Assembly: GCA_015227615.1 (NCBI GenBank)
Contig: JAALGZ010000022.1
Coordinates: 186,001 to 250,000, forward strand
Source of the DNA: Labyrinthula sp. Ha
Taxonomy: Eukaryota > Sar > Bigyra > Labyrinthulida > Labyrinthulaceae
Direction of reading: 5' to 3'
Length of the DNA stretch: 64,000 nucleotides
Shown: positions 46,712 through 57,386 of the stretch, piece after piece
Layout of the letters: each line of letters begins with the position of its first letter
Position numbering within the stretch: the stretch's first letter is position 1
Notes under the pieces: generated by a model
What the model was told of the DNA's origin: nothing
The model's database searches: none
The model's input: the letters and a program-made list of their open reading frames with translations, nothing else
Program-made: the position numbers and the translations under genes

Positions 46712-46717
46712 CCCGGG
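46712..46717 (+). promoter_or_regulatory. CCCGGG motif upstream of SulP transporter
   Basis: CCCGGG in the context GAAATCCCGGGGATTCCTGG, 78 bp before the ATG at 46795. This matches the position of CCGGG words before other genes in the window. Function inferred. Confidence 0.35.
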
Positions 46718-46794
46718 GATTCCTGGGGAGAAAATTAACGGATAGGAACCAGATTCACCAAACTAGATACAAAAAGCAAAAGAGCAAGAAATAA

Positions 46795-49521
46795 ATGGAT
46801 TTAAATTCTGAAAGTACTCCTTTATTAGATAAACCTTCCCTTGCTTACAATGCAGCAGCTCGACGTCTTTTCTTTAGAAACTTTAGCGTTTTCCAGCATT
46901 CTTCTTCCCAAGATCAATTACACAATCTAAGCCATCCAAAGGAAACCAAATCCCAGTTTGTTCAAACTATAGAAGCTGTTATTTATGGTATTGTGAACTC
47001 AATTTTAACTATTCCTTGCATGTATGGATATGCAGCTATTATTTTTCGTAATCCTCAATTTGAAGATGAAATTCAAAGTTTAGCTAAACTTGTCCTGTTT
47101 TCTTCTGCTGTTCATCAACTAGTTTTTAGTTTAAAATCCTCTTTATTTTTTTCTATAGGACAAGTTCAAGATGCAGGACTTATTTTTCTTTCAACTATGG
47201 CTTCAAATATTGCAAGACATGCACAACATAAAGAAAATATCTTATCCACAACTTTGTTTACACTTTCTCTCTCAACTTTTCTTCTAGGGGTTGTTGTTTG
47301 GACTTTAGGAAGATTAAAACTTGCTTCTTTAGTAAGCTATCTTCCTATGCCAGTAATCTCTGGATATTTGGGATTTATTGGTTTCTTTTGTTTTCAAGCT
47401 GGTTTGAACCTTTCAACTGGACAGGATGTTTCTTCAATAACTCAATTCGCAGAATATTTTCAATTCAGTTTATTCAAATTTATTTTTCCTGCTATTCTTT
47501 CTGGATGGGCTTTGTTTTATGTTAATGAACATTCTAAAGCTTGGTGGCATTTACCAAGTTTAATGATTGCAATTCCTGCTTTATTTTATGTTTATATGTT
47601 ACTTGATGGACTTTCTTTGGATGAAGCTCGACAAGAAGGTTGGATGCAGTCTTCAACACTTTCTGGAGAAAACTCTGGTCTTTTATCTTTATTTCAAAAG
47701 TTTTCGTTTGATAAAGTTGAAATAAAACTTGTTTTTGGGCAGTTTTTTACTTGGTTATCAATGACTTTTGTTGTTTCTTTTTCTTCTTGTTTAGATGTTG
47801 TTGCAATTGAAATGGATATGAGAAAACAATTGAATATTGCTCATGAACTTGAAACTGTTGGATTAAGTAATATTATTTCTGGATTACTTGGTGGATATAC
47901 TGGAAGTTATATATTTAGTCAAACAGTATTCACTTATCGAACAAAAGTAAACTCAAGAATTGTTGGTTATACAGTTGTCATATTCGAACTTCTTTTTGTT
48001 TTTCTTCCTATTGATTTAATGACTATTATTCCTAAATATTTCTTTGCTGGAACATTAATTTTCTGTGCTATTTTATTGTTTATGGAATACTTGGTACATA
48101 TTTACTACAAAGTTTCATTAACGGAATATTTTGTACTATTTGGGACATTTGCAGTAATCACATTAACGGACAACTTGATCCAAGGCATTTTAATAGGTGT
48201 TGGTTTCGCAATTTGTAATTTTATTGCAGCATATTCATCAGTTAGACACGTTGAAAAAATAAGCAAGAAAAAATCAAATGTTGTTCGAAGTTTTGAAGAT
48301 CAGCAGATTCTTGAAGATTTAGATGTTCCTTCTCGGTTGAGAATATATGCGCTTCATGGATATTTATTTTTTGGATCAAGTTTACAGATCGTAAATAAAA
48401 TAAGAAAAGAACTTTTGGAAGCAGAAAATAATCATTTACTTAATTTAGGTGATTTTGGAACCTTTCGAGATTCCAATAGTTCTCCAATGTGTGTTATTTT
48501 AGATTTAACAAGAGTTACTGGTATGGATAGTACTGCTATTTCAACTGGATTATTACAATTAAAACAACTATTATCTAATCGAGAAACTCCAATTAGAATA
48601 TTGTATTGTAATGTTCGACCTGATTTTGAAGCTCTATTGGTAGAAAATAATATAATTGAAAATGAAAATACTGTTTTCAACAGTTTAAACGATGCTTTTG
48701 GTCATGCAGAAACTACATTGATAACAAATTATAAAGATACAAGAGAATTAGAAGAACTTTATGAAGAATATGGTGGATTCAATCTTGATAGCGTTCCGTT
48801 TTTATCGGAGAGAATCACAAATTCTGCAAAATCTCTTTCTCAATTTAGCGGTTTATCACAATTACTATTGAACATTTTATTTTCTGGTTTACCATTAAAT
48901 AGAGAGGAAGAAGTTAAGAAAAGTATAGTTGAGTACTTTGAAGTTCTTCAATTATATCCAGGTGATTTAGTATTTGATTATGAAGATGAAGCTAAATATT
49001 TAGTTATTTTAGCAAAAGGAGAAGTAGTAACATGTTTACCAAAAACGTTTGAAAGATTTGAAACAATGAAAGCTAAATTATTGAAAAGACAAAGTTTTAC
49101 TTCTTTAAATAAATTTCATTCTGATTCAAGTACAACACTTTTAGAAATGGGAATTAGTAAGCAAAGAAGTAATACACATTTAAGTGCATTTGACAACAAT
49201 AATTTTCTTGATTTTTCAAAATCAAAACAAAATGAAGATATTTTACAAGATCCAAGTTTAACTGAAAATATGAAAGTATTTATTAAACTTTTTCTTGATA
49301 ATCAACTTGCAGTTCTACAAAGATGGAAAGCAGGAAGTTTTGTTGGATCCGGATCTTTTACTTTAAACATAAAAAGAAAATTCTGTTGCTTAGCTACTGA
49401 AGAATCGACAATTTTTATTCTCAGAAGAGAAAATTTGAATAAAATAAAAAGGAAAGATCCACAAATGGCTATTGCTTTGACTGAGTTGTTGCTAAAAAGT
49501 GTTGCAAGTTCTAGAATTTAA
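46795..49521 (+). CDS. SulP/SLC26 anion transporter with STAS and cNMP-binding-like domains
   Basis: 908 residues in one exon. Residues about 60-480 are the multi-helix SulP membrane core (for example LPMPVISGYLGFIGFFCFQA and GLLGGYTGSY). A STAS domain follows at about 512-622 (VILDLTRVTGMDSTAISTGL). The end (about 712-900) resembles a cyclic-nucleotide-binding fold split by a Ser-rich insert: LYPGDLVFDYEDEAKYLVIL, then WKAGSFVGSGSF and FILRRENLNKI. The SulP-STAS-CNBD order is known from fungal and protist transporters of the YGR125W type, often on vacuole-type membranes. The N-terminus has ESTPLL (6-11), an acidic dileucine sorting signal (ExxxLL), which fits a lysosomal or vacuolar site. 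Substrate, likely sulfate or another anion, is not determined. Its 3' end overlaps the convergent Smr gene by 11 bp. Confidence 0.9.
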   Translation: MDLNSESTPLLDKPSLAYNAAARRLFFRNFSVFQHSSSQDQLHNLSHPKETKSQFVQTIEAVIYGIVNSILTIPCMYGYAAIIFRNPQFEDEIQSLAKLVLFSSAVHQLVFSLKSSLFFSIGQVQDAGLIFLSTMASNIARHAQHKENILSTTLFTLSLSTFLLGVVVWTLGRLKLASLVSYLPMPVISGYLGFIGFFCFQAGLNLSTGQDVSSITQFAEYFQFSLFKFIFPAILSGWALFYVNEHSKAWWHLPSLMIAIPALFYVYMLLDGLSLDEARQEGWMQSSTLSGENSGLLSLFQKFSFDKVEIKLVFGQFFTWLSMTFVVSFSSCLDVVAIEMDMRKQLNIAHELETVGLSNIISGLLGGYTGSYIFSQTVFTYRTKVNSRIVGYTVVIFELLFVFLPIDLMTIIPKYFFAGTLIFCAILLFMEYLVHIYYKVSLTEYFVLFGTFAVITLTDNLIQGILIGVGFAICNFIAAYSSVRHVEKISKKKSNVVRSFEDQQILEDLDVPSRLRIYALHGYLFFGSSLQIVNKIRKELLEAENNHLLNLGDFGTFRDSNSSPMCVILDLTRVTGMDSTAISTGLLQLKQLLSNRETPIRILYCNVRPDFEALLVENNIIENENTVFNSLNDAFGHAETTLITNYKDTRELEELYEEYGGFNLDSVPFLSERITNSAKSLSQFSGLSQLLLNILFSGLPLNREEEVKKSIVEYFEVLQLYPGDLVFDYEDEAKYLVILAKGEVVTCLPKTFERFETMKAKLLKRQSFTSLNKFHSDSSTTLLEMGISKQRSNTHLSAFDNNNFLDFSKSKQNEDILQDPSLTENMKVFIKLFLDNQLAVLQRWKAGSFVGSGSFTLNIKRKFCCLATEESTIFILRRENLNKIKRKDPQMAIALTELLLKSVASSRI

Positions 49522-50425
49522 AACCTTTTGTATATTCTAAATTTATCTTCACATAAAAAGTTCCATTATTTGAATATCCAAAGTGTTGAACTAATCGCGA
49601 ATCTCTATTTTTCTTAGAGTTCAACTTAAAAAGTATTCGATCAACTTCTGCTCTTAATTTATTTTTTTTGCGACCACCATTTGCAGATCCTTTTCCAACA
49701 CCAGCAATTATTTGACATCTATTAATTCTATAGTTATAACAAAGTTCTAGGAAACAAATAATTCTCTCTCGAACTTCAACAACTAATAATCCATGAAAAT
49801 CTATTTTTAAAGTAACATTTCCAAACTCTTTAGAACTAATGAATTCTTCTTTTCTTCTGTATTTCAATAAGAACTCCCTTAGAAAACTATTATTTTCATA
49901 TAAATAACAACGACAAGATAGCTGCATTAGCCTTGTTTTTAAACTCTGCATTTTTTTTTCATTTACAGAAAATCCTGTGTTTCGAATTTCAAGCGCTGTA
50001 AAATTGCTTGCAGGTTTTGTTATTTCAGTGATTAACCAGTCGAGATCTATATTCTGTGTCATTAGTTTATCTTCGCCTTCATCAAGAATATATTTGCTGA
50101 AAAAAGTATCTTGATCAACTGGATTGGCATTAAAACTCAAAGAAGAAAAATATGTTTGGCTTGGTTTATACAGTTCTGTTTCATTTGCTGCAATTTCTTT
50201 ATATGTTGGAACATCATCCTTTTGCAATTTTATTGCAAATTCTTCATCTTTCCGCACTTGATCATCTAGCTTTTTATATTTTTCAAGTTCTTCTTTTTCT
50301 AGTAAACGAGCAAGTCGAATAGAAGCTTCTTCTTCTGCTGCAGGCTTTAAGCTTACGGTGGTTGTTTCTGAAACGAAACTTTCCTGTAGTTTTCTAGCAA
50401 GTTCTTCGTCTTGATCAATATCCAT
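49511..50425 (-). CDS. Smr-domain protein (paralogue 2, LDxHG-type)
   Basis: 304 residues. The N-terminal half repeats an acidic-helical motif, DEELARKLQ (6-14) and DEEFAIKLQ (60-68), with RLARLLEKEE between; such repeats resemble ubiquitin-interacting or coiled helices but are not a confident UIM. Residues about 160-195 form the DUF1771-like helical region (CRCYLYENNSFLREFLLKY). The Smr domain runs from about 206: IDFHGLLVVEVRERIICFL with His211 in the LDxHG position, AGVGKGSANGG (241-251) with the GxGxGS loop, KLRAEVDRILFKL, and NNGTFYVKINL. Residues that are changed in paralogue 1 (39937-40800) are kept here, so this copy is the better candidate for a nucleic-acid-acting Smr protein. Role in RNA or DNA handling is family knowledge. 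Confidence 0.8.
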   Translation of the reverse strand: MDIDQDEELARKLQESFVSETTTVSLKPAAEEEASIRLARLLEKEELEKYKKLDDQVRKDEEFAIKLQKDDVPTYKEIAANETELYKPSQTYFSSLSFNANPVDQDTFFSKYILDEGEDKLMTQNIDLDWLITEITKPASNFTALEIRNTGFSVNEKKMQSLKTRLMQLSCRCYLYENNSFLREFLLKYRRKEEFISSKEFGNVTLKIDFHGLLVVEVRERIICFLELCYNYRINRCQIIAGVGKGSANGGRKKNKLRAEVDRILFKLNSKKNRDSRLVQHFGYSNNGTFYVKINLEYTKGFKF

Positions 50426-53400
50426 AACTAATTTCTATATATGTCAATAGATGTGATCAGTTGTTCTTCTAGTATAACAGCGCAGGGTACTTGTCGCTTC
50501 TTTATTCTAAGTTTCTTCACAGTGGTTTTTGGCAAAATTAAATATGGTTAATTCTGTGGTAATGGCCTATTAAGATTTCATCTTTCAGCCAAATTACACT
50601 GCCCGAAACCTAAACACCCTCGGTATAAAAAACATAAATAGGTATCTGAAATGATAATAATTTTGAGTAATGAATTAAACTTATTTTCAGTCTAAGAATA
50701 AAAAAAAATAATTTTTGGGCACTTATCTTTATTAAATTATCTTTCTTTGATTCTAGTTATCAACAGAATTTATTTAAAAATTAAACACAATGGGATTTGT
50801 TCAAATGACTCGAACTTTTCTATTTCATGGATTTATGTAATTATAATTCTTGTAGAAGTACCAATACGTATCGTTGCAACCTTTGGATATATTATTTTTT
50901 TATCCTGTGGCCAATTCTAAACCTCTGTTCATACGGTAAGAAATGAAAATATAAATGATTAAGATAGTTTGCTCAGGGTTATTTTATCTATTGTAATTTT
51001 AATAGTTAATAGTTATTCATAACCAATTCATAAATTTATAGAAGTATCATAATATTAAATTAAAACAAAAAAGGAAGGGAGTTAGTGAAGAAACTGACGA
51101 TGAACCGATATATATATAATCATAAAGAAATATCATTCACCTCTCTCAGTTATTTGAAAAGATTTTTCCTATTATGATTCTTTGAAAAATAATTTCTCCT
51201 TGTTTTTAAATGGTTATCCCATTTGTGATAGGTACCTTTTCCTGGGGTCTTACATCCTGACCCAATGTGGTTCACCATTAAGAAGTCAGAAGCCACAGCG
51301 GCCATTGCTTGCTACGAGCTACTAATTTATGCTAAAAGCTTAGATTAATTACAGAAGGTTGACTATGACATGTTATAATTATATTTACCACAATCAAACC
51401 TTCAGCAGATAATGTCACTTTGCCTTCTAGTGAAAGAAGAGTCTTATAGAGGATTTTACGTAACCCAAAGGTCCATCATTCTTCTTTAGAAGATGTTAAG
51501 CTCTCCGTCTTTTAATAAAAAAACGGAAACATAATTTTATACAATTAAATTTTAGCATACTATGGGTTTCAAAAACATGCACACAATTATTTTTTTTTAA
51601 TTTGTTAGTTATTCTAATTAAGTTTTGTTTGAAAAACCAAATATCTTATTTAAATCATACGAGTATTTCATCTGCATTTCAATTGACTAAGATTAACTAC
51701 CTTTGTTCTCTCCCTGTGTTAAAATTTTAGAAAAAACTAATACATTTACAATATTGATTATACCGAATTCAATGCCTATTTCTACCCCCACTGTGGAATA
51801 TTACTTGGAATTTGTTGGGTTACTTGGAAATATCAACAATGGTGTTAAAATGAATCCTCTTCCACATCCTTCTGTATAAAGTGCTTGATTCACCACCTCT
51901 TTGTGTAACTGAAGCTATGTATAATCAGTGTTTTTACAGCGTTGTAGTAGCAACTTAAATACACACTTGTTGTCCCTGGTAAATTACATTAACATGTGCC
52001 AAATAATAGTAGTAGTTTATTTTAATCATTTTCTAATTAAAGGGTTGTGCTCAGCTATTTGGCATAATAACAGAAAATTAAAATATAGAGAAACAATAAA
52101 ATTTTACAATCTAGTTCAGTTACCTGATTTCATGTACAAATTCTGATATCTGATCCCCCCGTCCGTGTAATACCAGGGCTACCAAAATTTTATTACTTAA
52201 CAACAATTTTACTTATTCCATTTATCTTCATGAAACAATACTGCTAATCAAAATACAGCAACTTCTTGAGTATTAACAGTTACAAAATAAAAGTTGAAAA
52301 CTAAAAGAATTAGTAATAAAACGGCAACATGGCTCTCAATTTATCCTCAAACTTTCAAGCCTTTTCAAATTGATTGGTGCTTATACATGTTAAGATGTGA
52401 GTTGGAGTTGAGATTTATGGATTATTACAGCGTTTTTTCCAAATGATCATTTCCCTAGGAATGTTATCAGCCATGACCTCTAGAAAAAGATAAGGTGATA
52501 CTTTAGCTAAATTTTGACAAACTTAGAAATCAACTCATGACCTAGCAGGTAAAAATATTTTGAAATGACTCAGAACTTTTTTGATTGAACATTTGATTGT
52601 TTGCATAAAAAAGACGAAAATTTATCCCTAAAATTTTCAAGCAAATCTTCCATAACCTCTTTAAATTCTAGAGTTTGCTAAAAATAGTTATTAATGAAGT
52701 CTTAATGAGTAAAATCTATGTGACCTTTAATTTATATTCTTCGCAATATGCCCCGCTTTTGTTGACCATGTGATTAGTAATCAAATATTTTCAAAATAAT
52801 TTTGAAACTTAGCTCAATAGAAGCCTAATTACTGTTACTGGTAATTTCAAAATTTTGATGTTTTCGCTTTTTCAAAGAATGGGTGGCTCATACAACCTGA
52901 GAAAATAGCCATTTAATCTTATTCACTCGAGACATTTCTGCCTGGACAAAAAGTGAGAATCTGATCAAAGATACTGGAATTATGAGTTTAAATGTCCAAG
53001 GTATGAGTAAAACACCAATACGGGTACCATATATATATATATTATTCCCACTTCTCGTTTTCCTCTGTACCGAAATTGATCTCATTCTGAGATAATGTTT
53101 TAGGTTATTGTATACTATCTTAAGAAATTAGCTTGTTATCAGTAATACTTAAGATATGAAAACTGATTATATTCTGCAATGTACCGACATTTAAGTTCCA
53201 TAATTACCGTATAACTTTAGAAACTAAAGGTGAATCATTTCACACCATCTATTTTAAGCAAACGAGGCTGTCTATATGTATTTGTCAAGTAAGTACCAAA
53301 ATGTTGACAGGTAACTCCTGAGGCTCAAAACTTCGGGTTGATCGTGATATTCTTCCAGGACATATAGAAGAAGGTAGTCCGTGGTAAGCTAGAGACTACC

Positions 53401-56400
53401 TAACTATTCCGTACAAGTTTTTTGCATTTATAGGATGTACAAACCAATAAAAACTTCATGGTGATTTTTCCAGTAAAATGTAAGTGTGACAAAGTAAGGA
53501 AAACATAGATGAAATGCTTTACTGGTTTATTGTGGTCAAAAGAAGATGGTACAATTGTGTATATATTACCTTTCCCTGTGAGAACATTGTCTTAATATTT
53601 CATTTCAAAAAAAATATTTGGCCCCATTTAGACAAGAATGTAAGCCTATAGTTTTTCTATGATGATAGGAATTGGACGGAAATATCCCCGCATTTAGAAT
53701 CCTACCCGCAAGCTATAGCGAGCTATATCGACATATAAGCTACTCACAAATGTAGTCAATGACATGAAAAAGAATTGAGGAAGAAATTTACAAAGGCTAA
53801 AGACCTGAGTCTATGCCCACCTTCCTTGCAAAATCGAGGGAGGGCAAGAACATAAGTCTAGTAGTAATAATAATCAATGGGGGTGAAGTAGAAGACGGTT
53901 AAAAATAGTGCGTCGGGGGTATTTGGATAAGAAGGTTCTATATAGCTCAGGTAAGTAAACCAGTGTCTAACACTCGGCAACGCAGAAAGAGAGAAACTAT
54001 TACAGATACGTTCAGAATTAATTAAATGTTCTGACAATATTTTTAACCCACTATTGAGGAAACTAAATGCAATATCTGTGATTGACAATTCAAAGAGAGT
54101 CTGTGTTAAACACACATAAACTACCAGGATTCTGCGATGGCGCCAAAAGCTGTAATAGGCGCGGATCTCTTGCTGTAGATTATATTGAAAATGAAATAGA
54201 AAAAATGATAACGCTTAGACTTCATTATATTAACTTTAGTTGGTAATAATTGAAGAGGTCAATATGTTTATAACGAAATGTAAAACGAGTATCATTGACC
54301 TCCATCATTCGTGTACCAATAATATACAGCGTTGAAAACTGGGCAAAAGAGACTCCTGGACCTGGATTGTTTTTCTCTTACGGGCCTTGTAGATATTAAA
54401 TATGTCTAGTAAAAATAATAACAACTAAAAAATGGTAGCTTCTAAACTTCGAACTTTTCTTATTAACCTTCCCAATACGCCCTCAGACAACCGCGTGACC
54501 CCAAGAACAAATTCTGACGGCGGATAAAAGCACCAATGACATATAAGTCCTGTGAAATGACTGAAACTTAGTATGTTATATATTGAAAATATATATTTGT
54601 AACGCTAGAGATTATGTAATGCTATCGAATACTATAGCGGAACATCACCCTCGCCTATTCTTAGAGAAAGTAAAATGCCTAAAACATATTTGATACAGAC
54701 TTGTTCTTGATTACAATAAGTTTAAGGAATAATTAAAATCTGCTAAGAAGAATTTTAACAAAAATGATTTTACCTTTGCTACGAAACTACAACTTTATAT
54801 TTAAGCACGGAAATTATTAAGTGTTTAGTTGATATTACCAAATCATTTGGATTCTTTTAAATTGACATTTATTAGTAGTTTTAATCCTTCTCAGGCTAAG
54901 GTACTGAGATTTGGGGAGTCACTAATTGTTCCTAAGAAGCTAACAGATCTAAACAATGCATACTTATACTGATATCAAAATACCCTGCTACTCAACCAAG
55001 GTTAATTCACTATTTATATAAGTTTTTAACATGTTTCCGTATGTACTATTCCTTTCAAGATATACGAAGGTTAAATGATGTTTACGGGTTCACTTGTATT
55101 AATTTTTGTTTGATTTTTGGATTTACGGCTTTATATATAATAAATTCGCATCGAACAGACATCTTGGGAAATCAAAGGAAAGCAACCGCCATAGTGGTTA
55201 GCACCAGAGTAAAGCAACAGAATAATTGATACGGTGAAATCTGAGTAGAGATGAGCAAGGAAATATAGGTAAATTTTTGACAGGTCACTAAGGGCTTCGA
55301 ACAATAGTGTTAATGAGGTTTAGTCCCTCGTACTGGAAAGAGCATCGAAATGCATACATAGAAGTTAAACCAGAAATCTAGTTTGCAGAATGTTCATTTT
55401 TCACCATTCGGTAGATTTCCTGCATTGTGTTTCAGCTCAGCAGCAGACTAAGGCACTAGCAACTTAGAAAATTCAAATTTCCACAATTCTAAACTATGGT
55501 GGATTTAATGTTGTTCAAAGATAAATTATACTAAACTCATGATAATCAATAGAAGATAGAAATATATATATGAATGCTTCTAAGCCAGAAACAAAAATAT
55601 AAATTATATAAATTATCCTGTAATGTCCGAAAATCACACAAGTTCAGAAATTTAGCGTTGAAGCTTAGCCAGAAACTCGTATTTCTTTAATGCCAAAATA
55701 AGATATTGTATACTAAGAGAATGAATTCAGCTAACTACATTTAATAATAACCAAGAGGCAGATCGCTCAATTCAGATACATGGGGTTTTCAATGATCAGA
55801 ACGTGATCAGCATCGGAGCAATAATCATGGTTTTTCAACCACCTATAAGATCAGTTTTAAAGGCCAAACCTCATTAATCAAACGACAAGAACCACTTCAA
55901 CGGACGTTTGTTGGATTTTTTTGAGGATTCATACCCATCCAATTGTCTTCAACCAGTACTTCAACACCTCGAAAATATTAAAGCGCCACCCCAATGTCCC
56001 ACTCGCTCACTTTAAAACCCCAATAAACTCAAATATACATTTACATTTCCACTTCAAGACATAGGGTGAGAAGAGCCTACACTACACAAAACGATGTCTA
56101 AGAGTTGAAACTATGGTTTCCCTCTCCCAGTAGCGTAGAAACCAGTAGGCATTAATATGAAAAGCGGTGCGGGGAACCAAAACTGTGCCTTTCAGGGGAA
56201 ATAAGCAGAATCATGGTTACAGTTGAAGAATTGTAAAGAGAAACAATTTAATGATTCTAACAGTACGTGTTGGAGAATAGATTAGGTAGTCTCTAGTTTG
56301 AAAGAATTGAAGTAGCAAGAGTAAACAAATGCGACCAAAGAGATGCTAAACCAAAAAAAAACTCTCTATAAGTTTAGCGTGTCTGACGAGCGATACAGTT

Positions 56401-57386
56401 AAACACCATCATTCTGGAGAAGATTTCGTTAACTTTGTAGAGAAGTCGAATTTTGTTAGAAATCCTGGCCCCTTATTTTTTTAACGAAAGTAGAAGAAGG
56501 TGGCCGACGAGTTGAAAGTTATGATGAACATGAAAAAACTGTTGTATCTTTAGTAGAACATTTAGTCATGTCATAATTAATGGTATTATCCGTTTTCTTT
56601 AAGACATAAATACTAAAAATCATAACCGTAAACTAAAATCCAAAACTTATCGTTAAACAAGTTTAACGGAGACTTAACGGAAAGCGAGTTAAGTAACGAT
56701 ATGTCAAAATATTTTGGAAAATTAACTTATCTATACATTTTGTCTCCTTACTCTAAGTCAAAAGCAAATTAGTCCAACCATGAGGTAACATAAATTTTGA
56801 ACTCAAAAATAAATATATATATATATATAAATTTTAGGCATGAATACAAGAATTCACCTCAACAAACTTTGCACATGATTTTTTATTATTTGTTGGAACT
56901 GTTTTGTATCTGAGCAGTTTGCGTATTAGGTTAGTTTATAACCAAAAGATTAATTTTGTTCTCTAGTACAGAACATATAGATAAAGTATGAAAACACAAT
57001 ATGGTATTAACATATGATTCTCAAAAAAAACTAATCGGGGATTTTTTCTTGAGAAATAAATTAACGGAATTATCATGGTCACAATATTTACCGTTAATTT
57101 CTCGATCTGTTAGAATTTTCTTAACGTACATAACGATAGGGTAATTTCACAAAACATAATTCCGATAGTTACCGTTAACTACAATATATAACTTTAATGA
57201 TGAGTTTATTTTTAAGAAACTCACTGATTTTTTACAAAGAAGTTTTTTAGAATCGTTTATTAAATAAAAATAGTAATTCTTGGTAGAATTTATTTGTCTT
57301 CATTTAGTTTTTTCTATATTTTGAACTAATTAATCGAAAGAGTTTCAGTAAAATAATTTTGTGTCAAGAAAGAACAAGAAAAAAAG
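50426..57386. other. Gene-free stretch of 7 kb
   Basis: No convincing gene. Open frames at 51928-52146, 52888-53085, 53858-54115 and 55041-55229 lack domains. It contains AT microsatellites (53029-53043, 56815-56830), a TTAACGG-rich module at 56570-57190 (listed separately), and a somewhat less AT-rich stretch at about 55.8-56.3 kb that I could not identify. Confidence 0.5.
56570..57190. repeat. TTAACGG/CCGTTAA-rich repeat region
   Basis: Two clusters (about 56575-56705 and 57050-57190) of TTAACGG, CGTTAA and ACCGTTAA words flank about 350 bp of AT-rich DNA. The right cluster shares a 20-nt stretch with one mismatch ('ccgatagttaccgttaacta') with the module at 12.55-12.72 kb. The clusters lie just upstream of the LRR-Roc-COR gene. 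Confidence 0.55.

Noticed and set aside
53858-54115. Minus-strand 85-residue open frame in the 7-kb gene-free region
   Set aside because: No domain, no start context support and no paralogue; the length is expected by chance at this base composition.
55190-55330. A-box-like GTGGTTAGCAC with a later GGTTTAGTCCC
   Set aside because: The boxes are about 125 nt apart, too far for a tRNA, and there are no supporting stems or second copy.
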